From Laburnicola sp. R22_1 (taxonomy: Eukaryota > Ascomycota > Dothideomycetes > Pleosporales > Didymosphaeriaceae), in the NCBI GenBank assembly GCA_014281115.1, contig JACONQ010000001.1, forward strand, positions 2,976,001 to 3,040,000: DNA of 64,000 nt, in the 5' to 3' direction. The notes below the pieces were generated by a model that searched no databases, had not been told where the DNA came from, and saw only the letters and a program-made list of their open reading frames with translations. How positions within the stretch are numbered: the first letter of the stretch is position 1; every line of letters begins with the position of its first letter. Below, piece after piece: positions 32,066 to 42,949 of the stretch. The translations under genes and the position numbers were made by a program.

Positions 32066-32473
32066 CTAGAGTGGGATTTGCCACAAGTTCTTTTTTCCGA
32101 AAGGATCTTCTCTCCTTTTGCATTTCTTGCAGTTTTTCCCCGACTCGTATAAGTGCACGCAATACGGGTTTTCACACTGCCCAGTAGTGCTGTTATCGTA
32201 GGATCTGAAGCACTTGCAGCATTCGAAGTGCTTGAGCGGTTCCTCGGGGGGCACTTCGCCCTTTTGCGGGGCTGCAGGCACGGCGCCTGTGGGCTGTTTT
32301 CCAGGCGTGGTGCCCGACGGCTGGGGTTCGGGCGTGGGGCTGCCCTTGGTCGCTGTGGTGGACATATTGTCCGACGGCTGGGATTCGGGCGTGGTGCCCC
32401 TGGTCGCTGTGTTGGACATGTTGCCCGATGGCTGGGCTTCGGGCGTGGTGCCCTTGGTCGCTGTGTCGGACAT
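32066..32473 (-). CDS. repeat plus Cys-rich zinc-ribbon-like small protein
   Basis: 135 residues from the ATG at 32473-32471; the frame is also open upstream to 32692 but that part lacks the repeat character. The N-terminal half has three near-identical units of 17-18 residues, each beginning with Met (MSDTATKGTTPEAQPSGN, MSNTATRGTTPESQPSDN, MSTTATKGSPTPEPQPSG). The C-terminal third is Cys-rich: CCKCF, then C-x4-C (CENPYC), then C-x2-C (CKKCKR), with a His, a likely metal-binding ribbon. I recognise the pattern as common in small fungal proteins but cannot give a function. Confidence 0.6.
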   Translation of the reverse strand: MSDTATKGTTPEAQPSGNMSNTATRGTTPESQPSDNMSTTATKGSPTPEPQPSGTTPGKQPTGAVPAAPQKGEVPPEEPLKHFECCKCFRSYDNSTTGQCENPYCVHLYESGKNCKKCKRREDPFGKKNLWQIPL

Positions 32474-33848
32474 GTTGGGGACGGACAGTGAAAACTGGCG
32501 GTTTGTGGTCGCGTAGCTGGAATCGGGAACGAATGGGGTGATGTTCGATTGGGAAGGTCGAGAGCTTTCGGGGAAAGTGGATGGAGCAAATGAAGTAGGA
32601 ACCGTAAAAAACAGTGTTCGTGATAGATGGCAGTAAGAGTCGTCGTTGCAATTATGTGTAGAAGATGTTGGTGAAGGAGAAATGAAGAACAAGCATGTGA
32701 TATTTCAGCTTTTATACAGCTACTTGAGTCAGACATACCTTTCGATAATATTGGTAGTCATGGCGGGTAGTGAGTTGTTCGGCAGACAATGTACGCGTTC
32801 CTTGAGTAGCGATGGCATTTGCAAGATCACTGAATTTTCGAAGCAGATAATTATTTGACTAAGACGCTGGGAATGTAGAAAATGAGGTGTCAGTATCCTT
32901 TTCTGGGTGTGAGTGTTCTGAGGGAAGTAAGGGGGTTCTCTTCTAGGTTTGAGTGTTCTAGATATGAGTCATCAGCGTCAGGAGTCATCGTACAACGCAG
33001 AGTACGGAAGATTACTTAGAACAGCAATGAGTTTGTCGTCTGAAGTTACATGTACATGGGGGTGAATTGCTATTCACGTGATATCCTATCGTCTCTAGTT
33101 CTGTCGAAGAGACTCTTTTCATCTGATCATACCTCGACCTTACTATCTGAAGTCTTCCTTTTCAATAGATATATTGTCGCAAAATATTCTAACTAAAATT
33201 GTTTTCGTCTGAACACCTTTTGAGTAAGAAATACTCCGAATATTGAATAACTAAACACCTATTTTACTATCCGCCAAGGGGCAATGTTGCGTGTCGACTT
33301 ATTTCTATAGTTAAAGCTACTATCTTAGATGCAAACACTTTATAATGAGGTTGTTCAATTCGTGAAAGTACGATCTGTAAGGGCAGCTAGGTTTTGCATG
33401 GAGTGGGGATTTAATCTTCGCCGTTGTATGGGAGTCTTACTGTTCGGGGTGTGAGAGAGCAGTACAAAAGATGCGCTTCTAGGGCATGGTATGGTGAGGA
33501 GGTAGATAGAACAATAGAGTAGACGAGTGCTACCAAAGACGCCCCCAAGCCGGAAGGTTCGAGCAGCTATACTATACGTGCTTTGAGACCCGCTTCGGCG
33601 TCACTGCGCCACTGCGCCATTGCAAGCGCCTGGAAGAGCTGAACTTACAGCCAGTCCCTTCTCTTGTTCGAGTGCGAATGGGGTCGACTGATCCAGGCTA
33701 AGAGAAGGACGCCGTCGTGGTTGTAATTCAGAGTTGAGGAGTGTAATTGGCCGATAACAGGGGTCGTTCATGCCCAGGTGGGACACGGGTCACGAGTCGG
33801 TTCAAAGTTATGCCAAGCTCACGTGGTTTCAAAGTGTCTAATGGGGTA
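32474..33848. other. intergenic, no gene seen
   Basis: AT-moderate sequence with no defended ORF. It ends with TA (33847-33848), the left target duplicate of the Fot/pogo element. Confidence 0.45.
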
Positions 33849-35982
33849 CCGTGGGTCACCACCTGGTGCACGGCCCCACCTGGTGCACGGTTTCCAGATG
33901 CCCACACCCACAACTTTTGAAGCTGTAGAGTCGCATATATATTGTATTATCGCGAGATTTTTTAGTGGACGGCTTTTAAGGATCTATTTGATCGATTGGC
34001 AACGATAAACTACGTGCGATACCTCTGTGGAAGGCGTACTTTGCGGGTGCGCGTGGCAGGGCCGGGTGTAGGCACCACATCAACTACAGATGATATATCC
34101 ACACCAACATCCTCTGTCTCCTTAGCGACTTGAGGAGGTGGTGCAAAGGCCTTTGGACGGCGTCTATTACCCTTTTTGGAGAATTGTATGTCTTGTTGGA
34201 GTTGCTTTTTGGCTTCGCGCGCGATCCTAGCTTCTTCGCGCTGCACGGCCTTCTCGCGCTGTTCTTGAAGGCGTATTTCTTTGGCCACCTCTCTCATGCG
34301 CTGCCTCTCTTCAAGCATGGTAGCCTTCTCCTGCTTCTGCTGCTCCCTACGCTTAATCTCCTCGGACTTCTGTTGTTGTAGTAGCTGCTCGTCGGCATCC
34401 TTTTGTGCTTGGCGATCGCGGGCGTCCTTAACTTTGGATGGCGACCAGAATATAGCTCCACTATTATACTCCTGCGGTGCCTTAAGTAATAGAGGCTTTC
34501 CACGTTGACGGCGCTTCTTCTCATTGACAAGGGCGCCTCTGAGTCGCTCGTTTTCATGCTGGAGGAGCTGTTTTTGTACAGCCATCACGTGAATCATCTG
34601 GCTTAGCTGTTGGGAGCGTCGATCGTAGATATCCTCCACTACCTGGCGCAGTAGTTGCTTAATCTTTCTCCAATCTGAAGCGCTGAGTACGGAAGTAGTA
34701 CTATCGCTTGACGAGGGCCTCTTAGTCTCCTCTATTTTGAACTTCTTAAGTATAGCCTCTGGGTCTAACGGTGAAAGCCCTGTGACTTTAAAAGCCGTTA
34801 AGATCGTCTTTTCCTTGAACGTTGTATGCTAGGCTTTATAGAACAAGCGGAAGAAGTCTCTTTTTGTAATCGCGGAGATGCCCTGGCAACTATACATGAA
34901 CTTGGAGAGCTCGTTTAAGTAGGCAGTTGATAGAGGCTTAAAAAGGCAGACGTTGAGCGGCTGCAAGGTGTGGGTAGCGTGGGGAGGATAGACGGCCAGA
35001 AGAATCCGATTGTTGTTGTAAAACTTGATAAACTCCATCGATATATGTGAGCCATGGCTGTTAAGGATAAGTAGACGATATAATCGTCTTGCCTTTGCTT
35101 TTGTTTCGCGATTAAACACCTGTTCAAGCTATGCGAGCCCTAGCTTATTGTTAGTCTATCCGCTGGGCGATGAGGCAAAGAAGGTTTTGTGCTCTGTAGG
35201 GTCGAAATCTTGAAGCCATAAGTCTTGTATCTTGCCAGAAACAGCCTGATAAATTAGCGCAGGCGTGAGATAGCTGCCGTTGGCGCAAATACAGGCTATC
35301 GTAGTTATCTACTCCCTGTTGCTGTCCTGGAGTGCTTGTTTAACGCCTCCGTGATCATATCAATGGCGGGAGAACACGCGCTTCATTTTTGACAGCACCC
35401 TGATTAAGAAGCCTTTCTTATCTATATTGTAGATATTGCGAGCCTCGATATCGTACTGAGTTATCTTCTGGTCCAGGAGCTTAAAAAATAGGGCGTATTT
35501 AAAGGCAGAGTCAGCTCTGTGGCGTGTGGAATCGATGCTGGATGCCTATCAAGATACAAGCTTAATGTGATGCCGCGCAATAAAGCGATCAACCCAGTTT
35601 TTTCCTGGCTCTTTTCCTGCTATTTCTGCTGCGAAATTCCGTATCATCTCCCTTGTAGGTGGTAGCCCTTGTACATAGAGCTTATCAATATATTGTACGA
35701 GCTCAGTTTCCTGTGCAGAGTTGAGAAGGCGCATATTATCGACTTTCTCCGCATAGCTGCCGATAACCCCGCGGTGACGCTTCGACAGCAACGTTCGATC
35801 AACACCGTACTTTTTCGCAGTCTGAGTATAATTAGGCTTCTCTCTAAGCTTTAGCAATTTTAACGACTCTAGGGCAGCCTCTATTGGGTGTATATTGGTG
35901 GTGTAAAGCGATTCTGAAAGTACGAGAGATTTGGTGTTGGCCGTGCACGAGGTGGGGCCGTGCACGAGGTGGTGACCCACGG
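33849..35982. mobile_element. Fot/pogo-type DNA transposon with 42-bp TIRs
   Basis: 2134 bp between TA duplicates (33847-33848 and 35983-35984). The terminal repeats start CCGTGGGTCACCACCT and match over 42 bp with two mismatches. Each contains the block CCACCTSGTGCACGG twice, 17 bp apart. It carries a transposase relic on the minus strand. The right end is 81 bp from the ATG of the next gene. Confidence 0.92.
34010..35900 (-). pseudogene. pogo/DDE-1 transposase, inactive
   Basis: The minus-strand frame reads, in order: a helix-turn-helix part (PNYTQTAKKYGVDRTLLSKR), a CENP-B-like part (REMIRNFAAEIAGKEPG, WVDRFIARHH), the DDE domain (YNIDKKGFL near 35410; LLILNSHGSHISMEF near 35050; PPHATHTLQPLNV near 34965), and a long coiled-coil C-terminus (KSEEIKRREQQKQEK) ending at 34010. 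Stops interrupt it near 35549, 35330 and 34828. The usual catalytic Asp of the DGH motif is Asn here and the usual YN-DE motif reads DK, both G-to-A type changes, so it is dead even apart from the stops. Confidence 0.88.
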
Positions 35983-36063
35983 TATAGCGCACAGGGTCTC
36001 GCCGAGATTGAAAGCCACCATTGAATGGTCCATCAACAACCTTCCACACTCCCCCTCTCAGCC

Positions 36064-37965
36064 ATGGGCTCACCTTATAATATAAAAGGCTCCGCTTCTC
36101 AGATCTTCTTCCAAAACCAAGATTCCGCTGAATATAGGGCGCTTTCTGTAATTGCAGACTCGTTTGCACACCCCCAACGAACCCTTCTCAGTGTCTTTGT
36201 GGAGCACGCCGTCGACCGAGAAATTGCGTCGCAGTTCTTCCTTGACGAGGTCTCTGGACAGGATCAACTTGCAGTGTCAGGATTCTTGGACGACTGGATA
36301 TGTCTTCTAGGGAAAGGTACACCGATGACAACCTAAATCGGAACTAGCTAACCCACCATATCGTGCGCCCTGTTGTTTGCACAGATTTGACTGAGCAACT
36401 GAGGCGAAACATATGGCAAAGAGACGGAGGATGCTGCTGTGTCTCCAAGGCCGACGGCAAAACGAAGCATGATGGAAACCTCCTGGTCGCCTACATGTTA
36501 CCTCCTTCATTCTTTCGTGATAGTGACGTGGTCAACAACGTGAGTATATGTGTCCTATGCTCCCTACGTTTCATAAATTTCTGACTCCTCCTAGGGAAAG
36601 CTTTTCAAGATGCTTGGGGCATTTATAGGAAAGTCGCAATCACAGAATCTGCGATCGCTCATTAGCCCAGACTCTATTTCTTCTGATCGGGACCGATCCG
36701 ATCAGTTGTTACTATTATCACCAGCCATTTTCGAGCATTTTAGGAACGGGAGGCTTTCTCTTGATCGCATGCACTTTGTGGATGCGAGTGACTCGGTAAG
36801 ATCCCATTCATTCGCTCTACTGCCTTTTCTGATTAAAAAGGCTGTATATTCCGCGGAAGCGAGGAATTTCATCCCAACCGTTGACGTCGAAAATTTCCAT
36901 ATGGTAACCTTGGAAAACAAAGCCGCTGAAATCGCTTCACTTCCGAATGCGCAGCTTTTGGAAGCCCATCACCGATGTGCGGAGGCTTTAGCGTGGCTAG
37001 AAGTGTTGAAATACATGAAGCGGAACCCCAACACTTCACATAAGCCAGTTAACGGAAATATCGTGGATTCTGCCACCGAAACAGTGGCGGACAGAAGCTC
37101 TTGGAATCTATGGTGCCTCCAACCTATGCGTCGAGCTTTTCGCTGTCTCTGGGTTCAGACACCGGTATTCTTTCGAGCCTTTGCCTACAAGTACTTATCC
37201 CGGATTTCAAATAAGCTCTATGGCCCCACCGGCTCAGACAGGATCTTTCGCCTTCCTTTCAATCTGTATTTACGAGTAGGAAGCAGTGACTGGGCACCCA
37301 AACATCGAGCGGAAGCCGAAGCACTTCGTCTGGTTGAAAGGTATACCCACATACCCGCGCCCAGACCAATTGATACTCTCCAGTACTCCGATTCTTCGTT
37401 TCTCCTGATGACTGGTGTCCCGGGAGGCATGATTGGACTAAGGATCCATACCATGACCGACGAGCAGTTCGACTCGGTGGCACGCGACCTCAAAAGATAC
37501 ATAGCTGAGCTGCGGCAAATTCCCAACAAGACAGGCTCGGGCTACCGAATATGCAATGCGCTAGGTGGAGGCATCCAAGACTGGCGAATTGCCGACTCGC
37601 AACGCAAAGAGCTCAAGTTCGAAGATGAATCACAGTTCAACGAGTACTTGGCCGACGACCTTCCGCTGGACGAAAATGCACAAAAACTGCTGTCAAAGTT
37701 ATACAGTGTGCAGCATGATATCGTCTTCACGCATGCTGATCTTAATCTCAGAAACATTCTGGTTGATGAAAATGGCAAGGTTTCGGGAATCGTTGATTGG
37801 GAGTGCGCGGGCTGGTACCCTGAGTACTGGGAATATACCAAGGCCCATTTTGGAGCGCGGTATAATGTCAGATGGACTGCGGATGTGATTGATCAAGTTT
37901 TCCTCGGCTATCGTGATGAGTTGCGGGCCGAGGATGCGATCTCTTGTCTGGTGCCTCCGTGGTAG
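36064..37965 (+). CDS. fusion protein: HNH-like N-terminus and APH kinase-like C-terminus
   Basis: Exons 36064-36316, 36385-36539 and 36595-37965 give 592 residues; introns are 68 and 55 nt. Residues about 85-190 resemble fungal HNH_2-type regions: LRRNIWQRDGGCCCVS, then LLVAYMLPPSFF where AH-P is usual, then QLLLLSPAIFEHFRNGRLSL. The expected His is Tyr, so nuclease activity is doubtful. Residues about 330-560 form an aminoglycoside phosphotransferase/choline kinase-like domain: EAEALRLVERYTHIPAPRP, SSFLLMTGVPGG, the catalytic loop THADLNLRNILVD at about 515, and the metal-binding IVDWECAGWYPEYWEY. Fungal APH-like proteins are common and mostly uncharacterised. Its promoter region now holds the Fot/pogo end, 81 bp upstream of the ATG. 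Confidence 0.8.
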
Positions 37966-38345
37966 GGCTGTAATCAGGCAATGCCACCAATTAGACTTAA
38001 TCATTGCGTCGTACTGTAGCTCCCCGCCGTTGTTGATACTATCTGTCGCCCTTATTTTTATTCAACTTGGCTATTGGACTATGACTATACTTTTAACCCC
38101 ACAATCTATAAGACCTTAAGTTGATGAAGGAAAAGGATATACGAACACAATTGCTCGTTGTGTCTACAAATTATCAAGAAAGCTTTTAGTAACCTTTTAT
38201 TAATAGCCAAGCAGATTAACTTTCTTCCAGGAGAACTTAAAATATATTAAAGCAAATCCATAAAAATTTAGAACTCCACAAGGGAGTGAATAGAAATATT
38301 TCCGTAGGCGGACCTTTTACCACAACTTATACAACAACCCACTGC
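37966..38345. other. intergenic, no gene seen
   Basis: AT-leaning spacer between the APH-like gene and the hydrolase relic. Confidence 0.45.
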
Positions 38346-38972
38346 TCACCCCCTCCCCACTCCAACAAGCTCCCTCACCATCCCCTCCAGCCCCTCCTCA
38401 TCCCAAATACTAAAATGCGTCTTCCCCGCATACCCCTTATACACCGCGCCCGGCAATCTCTCCGCAGTATACCTCCCCATCATCGGCGTAGTATCCCCAT
38501 CCTCAGCACCATACCACAATCTCACACCCCTGACCTTTACATCCTCGATGCTAAACCCCCAAGGCCGCAAATTCACCCCAATCCCCTTCGCATGCGCGCC
38601 CGCGCCCTGCGCATCCACCTGCGCATCCACCCTAACAGCAGCCTCCAACCCCCCACTTCTCTCAATAACCCTCATCTCCCCACCATCAAACCAGGTCCCA
38701 AAATCCTTCTCCAGCCGCGCCCGCAGCGCCGCATGATGACCCCCTCGCCGCGCCAACGGCACATACTCCTGCTCAAAAAAAAAAAAAAAAGCCTCCATCG
38801 CCCGCGGATACGCGCCCCACAGATCCCACGCTCCCCGCACAGCAGGACACATACTCTCGAACCCACACTCGACGGGACCCACGCCCGCGCCTATCCCCAC
38901 GCCTCGTAAGCCCCGCAGGACGTCGTCGGAGCCTTCTTCTCCTTCAGAGGAGGACCGCCCGGGAAGACAAAA
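38346..38972 (-). pseudogene. alpha/beta hydrolase lacking its N-terminal half
   Basis: The minus-strand frame is open from the border of an AT-rich block (about 38972) to a stop at 38346. It contains the cap and C-terminal part of an alpha/beta hydrolase: AWDLWGAYPRAMEA, PWGFSIEDVKVRGVRLWYG, the acid motif AEDGDTTPMMGRY, and the catalytic His in GKTHFSIWDEEGLEGMV. The nucleophile elbow and everything before it are missing, replaced by repeat-like AT-rich DNA. A 15-A run on the plus strand (38776-38790) codes for a Phe run and is a slippage site. No start codon is available, so this is a 5'-truncated relic. Confidence 0.7.
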
Positions 38973-39440
38973 GGTAAAATTAACTTTAACTTTTTTATTA
39001 GCTAATACTATGTTATATTGTTAAAACGTTATTAGAAAAGTATAGTAGTAATAATCTTAGCAAAACTAACTAGCTTAGTAGTCTAATACGTTAATTATTT
39101 TACTATATAGTTAATAATAGATCTAAGGAGACTAAGACAAGGAGTTATAGGGTATATAATCAATAGAGGATAGTTTCGCTAAGCCCTTCTTTAATATAAT
39201 AAAAGGATCACGTTTTTTACGCTCTTTTTGATTACTAAGCAGGGGGCTCTGCTTTTTTTGTCATGTTATTTGAGATGAAAGCCTTTGTCGTTCTACCCCT
39301 AGGTAGTTAATTAACAACACATACGTATCAAAGATGTTATAAGGCACAAAATAGTAGGCAATTAGAATTAGGGCAAAATAGTATATTAAGCTAAATCCTT
39401 AAAGAGTACTTAAAAAAGTAGGTAAGTATATACTCCGGAT
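38973..39440. other. AT-rich repeat block between two truncated genes
   Basis: RIP-like AT-rich DNA that cuts both neighbours at their 5' ends. It includes copy a of a dispersed ~100-bp repeat at 39219-39315 (ACGCTCTTTTTGATTACTAA ... TAGGTAGTTAATTAAC), whose other copies lie at 56971, 59383 (inverted) and 61050. Confidence 0.6.
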
Positions 39441-40053
39441 TGCAGCTGTTACCCCGTATCGCTTTGCGTTTCCCGGCCTAAATCCACGTGTTGAGAATGT
39501 CGATGGCATGGTCATCTCGTTTGACGTTGAACTTGAAATGCGGGATGGCATCAAGCTGAGGGCGGACATCTATCGACCCGAGAATGCAACCAAAGCGTTG
39601 CCCGTGCTCCTGAATCATACCCCGTATGGGAAACGCCACGCCTTCAGGCATTTCATCTTCTATCCTTCTAACGGTGGTCTCGACCCATCGGTGCACAGTC
39701 GGCACGCCAGCTTTGAGGGGTTGGATCCTATCTGGTGGACTCGCAGAGGCTACATCGTTGCCTGTGTTGATTGCAGAGGTTCCTTTGCTTCAGATGGCGA
39801 CAAGTACTACCTCAAAGATATCGACGGTCTCGATGTGTACGATACCATTGAGGGGCTGACCAAGATCGACGGTTGCAATGGTTCAGTTGGTATGGCCGGA
39901 GCTTCTGCTCTAGCTTTGTTTCAGTGGGCCGGGGCTGTTCACCAACCGCCATCACTGAAAGCCATGATCCCATTCGATGGAATGACTGACAACTTTGCCG
40001 ACTTCTATTGCCATGGTGGCATTCCTGAGAAGCATTTCAGTTCTCGGTACTAA
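39441..40053 (+). pseudogene. S15/CocE-type hydrolase, broken at both ends
   Basis: The frame is open from the repeat border with no proper start; an in-frame ATG lies at 39508. Family blocks are VELEMRDGIKLRADIYRPEN, LPVLLNHTPYGKR, GYIVACVDCRGSFASDGD and the Ser elbow GMAGASALALFQW. Members of the X-Pro dipeptidyl-peptidase S15/CocE-NonD group hydrolyse esters, amides or peptides. After FYCHGGIPEKHF the frame stops at 40053; the cap, the rest of the catalytic triad and the C-terminal jelly-roll are missing. A different coding-like piece follows directly, so an internal deletion or junction sits near 40040. Confidence 0.7.
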
Positions 40054-40540
40054 GGGCCACCAATTTGCGGGAACGGGCCCCGGAACGTTTGACGTTATTG
40101 GCAAGACGCATGACGAGGTCATTTTCAAGCAAACCTCGAAATCTCTCAAAGATGTCGCCATCTATCTATTCCACAAGAAAAGCTTCACCTCTGCTGAGCT
40201 GAAGACCAGGTCTGAAGCCGTTTCCAAGCTTGGTGTTGACGCGCAGCTGAACGTGTATCGACAAACGGTCAGCGAGCTGCACAATCAGCAACCTGCTGAT
40301 TTCTTGATGGAGGATAGTCCATTCTCCCAGCTGGACTTTTTGTCCTACGAGACCGTTGAGGAGTTCATCTTTGACGGTGTTTCCACCGCCGTAGGCGTTT
40401 TTGTTCTTCACTCACAAGCTTTGAAGGAGATGAACCCTGAAGCGGAGGCGCAAGCTGGTTTTGTGCAATATGTTTTCGACAGGCTGAACGAGGTTGAAAA
40501 GGTACAGATGGCCGAGAGCAACGTTCGAAGATTGGCATAA
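40054..40540 (+). pseudogene. 3' fragment of an unrecognised gene fused behind the S15 relic
   Basis: Overlapping the end of the S15 relic, another frame (GTKGHQFAGTGPGTFDVIGK ... AESNVRRLA-stop at 40540) has normal codon composition and protein-like content: helical C-terminus, hydrophobic strand FIFDGVSTAVGVFVLHSQAL. I do not recognise the family. It lacks a plausible start; the start-like codon at 39995 lies inside the S15 relic. It looks like the tail of another gene joined by deletion. Confidence 0.4.
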
Positions 40541-41509
40541 AACCGGGATCTGTAGATAGTCACGGCAAGGTACGGGCTTTCCGAGGTTATGAGATTGTTT
40601 GACTTGATCGCGATACAAACGAATGGACAGTTACCATAGCAAAAGTGAGCTGACTTGTTGGTATCGTCACCCTGCGAACGATGCCTGCCGGATGAGACTG
40701 GAAATTCTTTGCTTGGTACGGGTTGTTCGCAGCAGACTTTGTGACGAACGTAGGTAGTAACTTTGTTACATAAGCCTGCCGTTACGCTTCGTATTCTCCT
40801 TGCAGTCTATGTTCGCCACGGCTCAGCCCGGATATTAATGTCATTCGAACGGTAGATAGTAGGAGTTGCTAGTCTACTATCGTAGACCTCTTTGCATATC
40901 TAGAGGCCGCGAGAGAGAATCTACATGTATCTTGGATATTTGCTAACGATGTAGAACGCTGGACCGGGTCGTACAGTGTTACAATGCCCATTCTCCCTCA
41001 GGAGACTCGTAGAGATCCATAAGAGTCGTGCCATAGACATGCGTGTCTGAAAAGCTGCCCGCGGCGAAATTGGTACTAAATTAGTGGAGGGTTTTGCGCA
41101 CCGCAGTGACCTTGCCCCCGTGCGTCAAGTAGGCAACCTCGGTGATGGCGTAGCCAATGCACGAGACGAGGACACAGCTTACGTGACTGTGACCTTACAG
41201 ACGACTTTTCCGAGCGGATAGACGGTGCTCGTAAGACCAAGCATGGACTTGGCGCAGTAAGCGCAGGGTCGATGGCCTACTCTGCATGCTTTTGATTGCC
41301 GTCCTTCTAACAGTTGAAGGTAGCCACGTCTCCGGATTGTTGATAAGACACTGATATAACATAACTATCATTGAGCTCGGAAAATCTTGGTGGAGGGCTA
41401 CTACCAAGTGGAAGGCTGCTCCCTTCCATCCGTCCCTCTACCCTACCCTACCACTTGGAGCTGTCTCCCTTCCCTCAACAAGGCACATCGGATACCGAGG
41501 CACATGCTC
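40541..41509. other. intergenic, no gene seen
   Basis: No defended ORF. Near 41390-41460 the sequence TTGGTGGAGGGCTACTACCAAGTGGAAGG is partly self-similar. The 3' end of the dioxygenase gene lies at 41510. Confidence 0.45.
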
Positions 41510-42605
41510 TTAAAAGACTTCGGGCACGGGTGGGCCCCAGACCGAAAGCGCGTCGGGGCCAGCAGGGACGTGAGCGACCTTGGTTTCCGAGTTGACGAGA
41601 TCGCCATCGGCGTAGTGCTCCTGCGAGGCAGCCATGTCAGAAGAGAGAAGACTTGAGCGTCAGTGAGTCACTTGCCAACACAAAGTTGCTTGGATCGAAC
41701 CAGTAGTCAAAGACTTGACTCCCGAGGACGTGCTGTTACCAAGGCGCAAAGGTATCAGCTCAGGCGACGCACTCCTGTTGCGAAGTACTCACCCTGCCAA
41801 CGCCCCAGCACAGCTTGTGGCCCTTGCTCGCGAGGTACTGGTGGCCGAGTTGCTGTATGTCAAAATCGTGCACCTCGAAGGCGGCGTGAGCGACAGTCGG
41901 CGCCTCGCCGGGCTTGGCGCGCTTGAAGAAGAAGGCGTGGTGGTCGGTGAAGTCGAGGCCGCGGTCAATGTGGAAGAAGCACGTGATAGGCTTGTCCTCC
42001 TCCGGCTTGTACACGACGTCGGAGACGGCGAGGGCCAGGTTCCGCGTGTACCAGTCGAACATGTGCTGGTACATGCCGTCCGGGTACGTGACGCCGTAGT
42101 GGCCCCATCGGTGCACCGGAGCAGGGCCGTGCTCGAACCGCTGGAACCGGCCCTTGCGTGGCTTGTCGTCCTCGTAGTTGACCGTCAGCTTCTCGAGCTG
42201 CTTCCCCTTGACGTTGGGCTGCTGGCGGGCCTGGCCGTGAACGAGGTGCACCTTGTGGCCGACCGGGTCCGTCAGCGTGACCACCTCTCCGCCGCCGGGC
42301 GCGTCGAGAGGCGCGATGCTGGACGCGGAGGGGATTTTCGCAGCCCGCTCGAGCTCGGCACGGGACTCGACCTCGTACGAGCCGCCGCCGAAGTAGCTCA
42401 CGCTGCCTGCCTTGGTTTGACGGGCGACGTAGACGAAGGGCTCCGTGCCGTAGCCCTTGTAGAAGATGGCGTCGCCTCTGTCCTCGGCCACTTCCAGCCC
42501 AAAGTCGCTAAGGAACTCCCTGACTGGGGAGAGATTGGCGTGGTAGTACTCGACAAACGCCGTCTGGAGCAGACGAATGCGGCTGTCGTTCTCGGCGGTG
42601 GGCAT
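41510..42605 (-). CDS. VOC-fold extradiol-type (catechol) dioxygenase
   Basis: Exons on the minus strand 41793-42605, 41676-41732 and 41510-41620 give 326 residues. Intron 1 is 60 nt (GTGAGT...AACAG); intron 2 is 55 nt with a GC donor (GCAAGT...CGCAG). The protein has the two-domain vicinal-oxygen-chelate layout of 2,3-dihydroxybiphenyl/catechol extradiol dioxygenases. Likely iron ligands are His in RWGHYGVTYPDG, His in VAHAAFEVHDFD and Glu in NFVLEHYADGD. Other blocks are VTLTDPVGHKVHLVHGQ and ITCFFHIDRGLDFTDHHAFF. Such enzymes cleave catechol-type rings next to the hydroxyls. It is divergent from an FAH-family remnant, a usual partner in aromatic meta-cleavage pathways. The substrate is unknown. 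Confidence 0.85.
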
Positions 42606-42949
42606 GTTGTTGTCGTTGTCGTCTCACGTTGACTGCCTCGTGCAGATGCGAGTCCCTGGCATGCGTCGTTCCCCGGAACGGTTTACTTATACGGCAGTGC
42701 TGACGCCGGAAGCTAACAGGTAGGAAGAGGAGGAAGAGGGTGCTGGGTGTTGATTCATCAGATCGGGTAAAGTGGCAAGGCTCGGGTAGTCGCGACGGCC
42801 TGCTTCTGTTCAAAGTCACGATGAATGAGCTAAGAGGCTGCTCCGTTTTCAGTCGCCAATGTCGAAATCGTATCCCATCCCATCTCACCTCATCCCCTGC
42901 ACGACCACGCAGTCACCGGCTCAACATGTCTCCTGCCTTCCCAACAGAC

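Noticed and set aside
33540..33640. tRNA-like GGTTCGAGC B-box word
   Set aside because: No matching A-box, anticodon arm or acceptor stem; no tRNA was found anywhere in the window.
41715..42632. 305-codon plus-strand frame rich in Val/Leu
   Set aside because: Exact antisense shadow of the dioxygenase gene, whose ligands and splice sites are clear.
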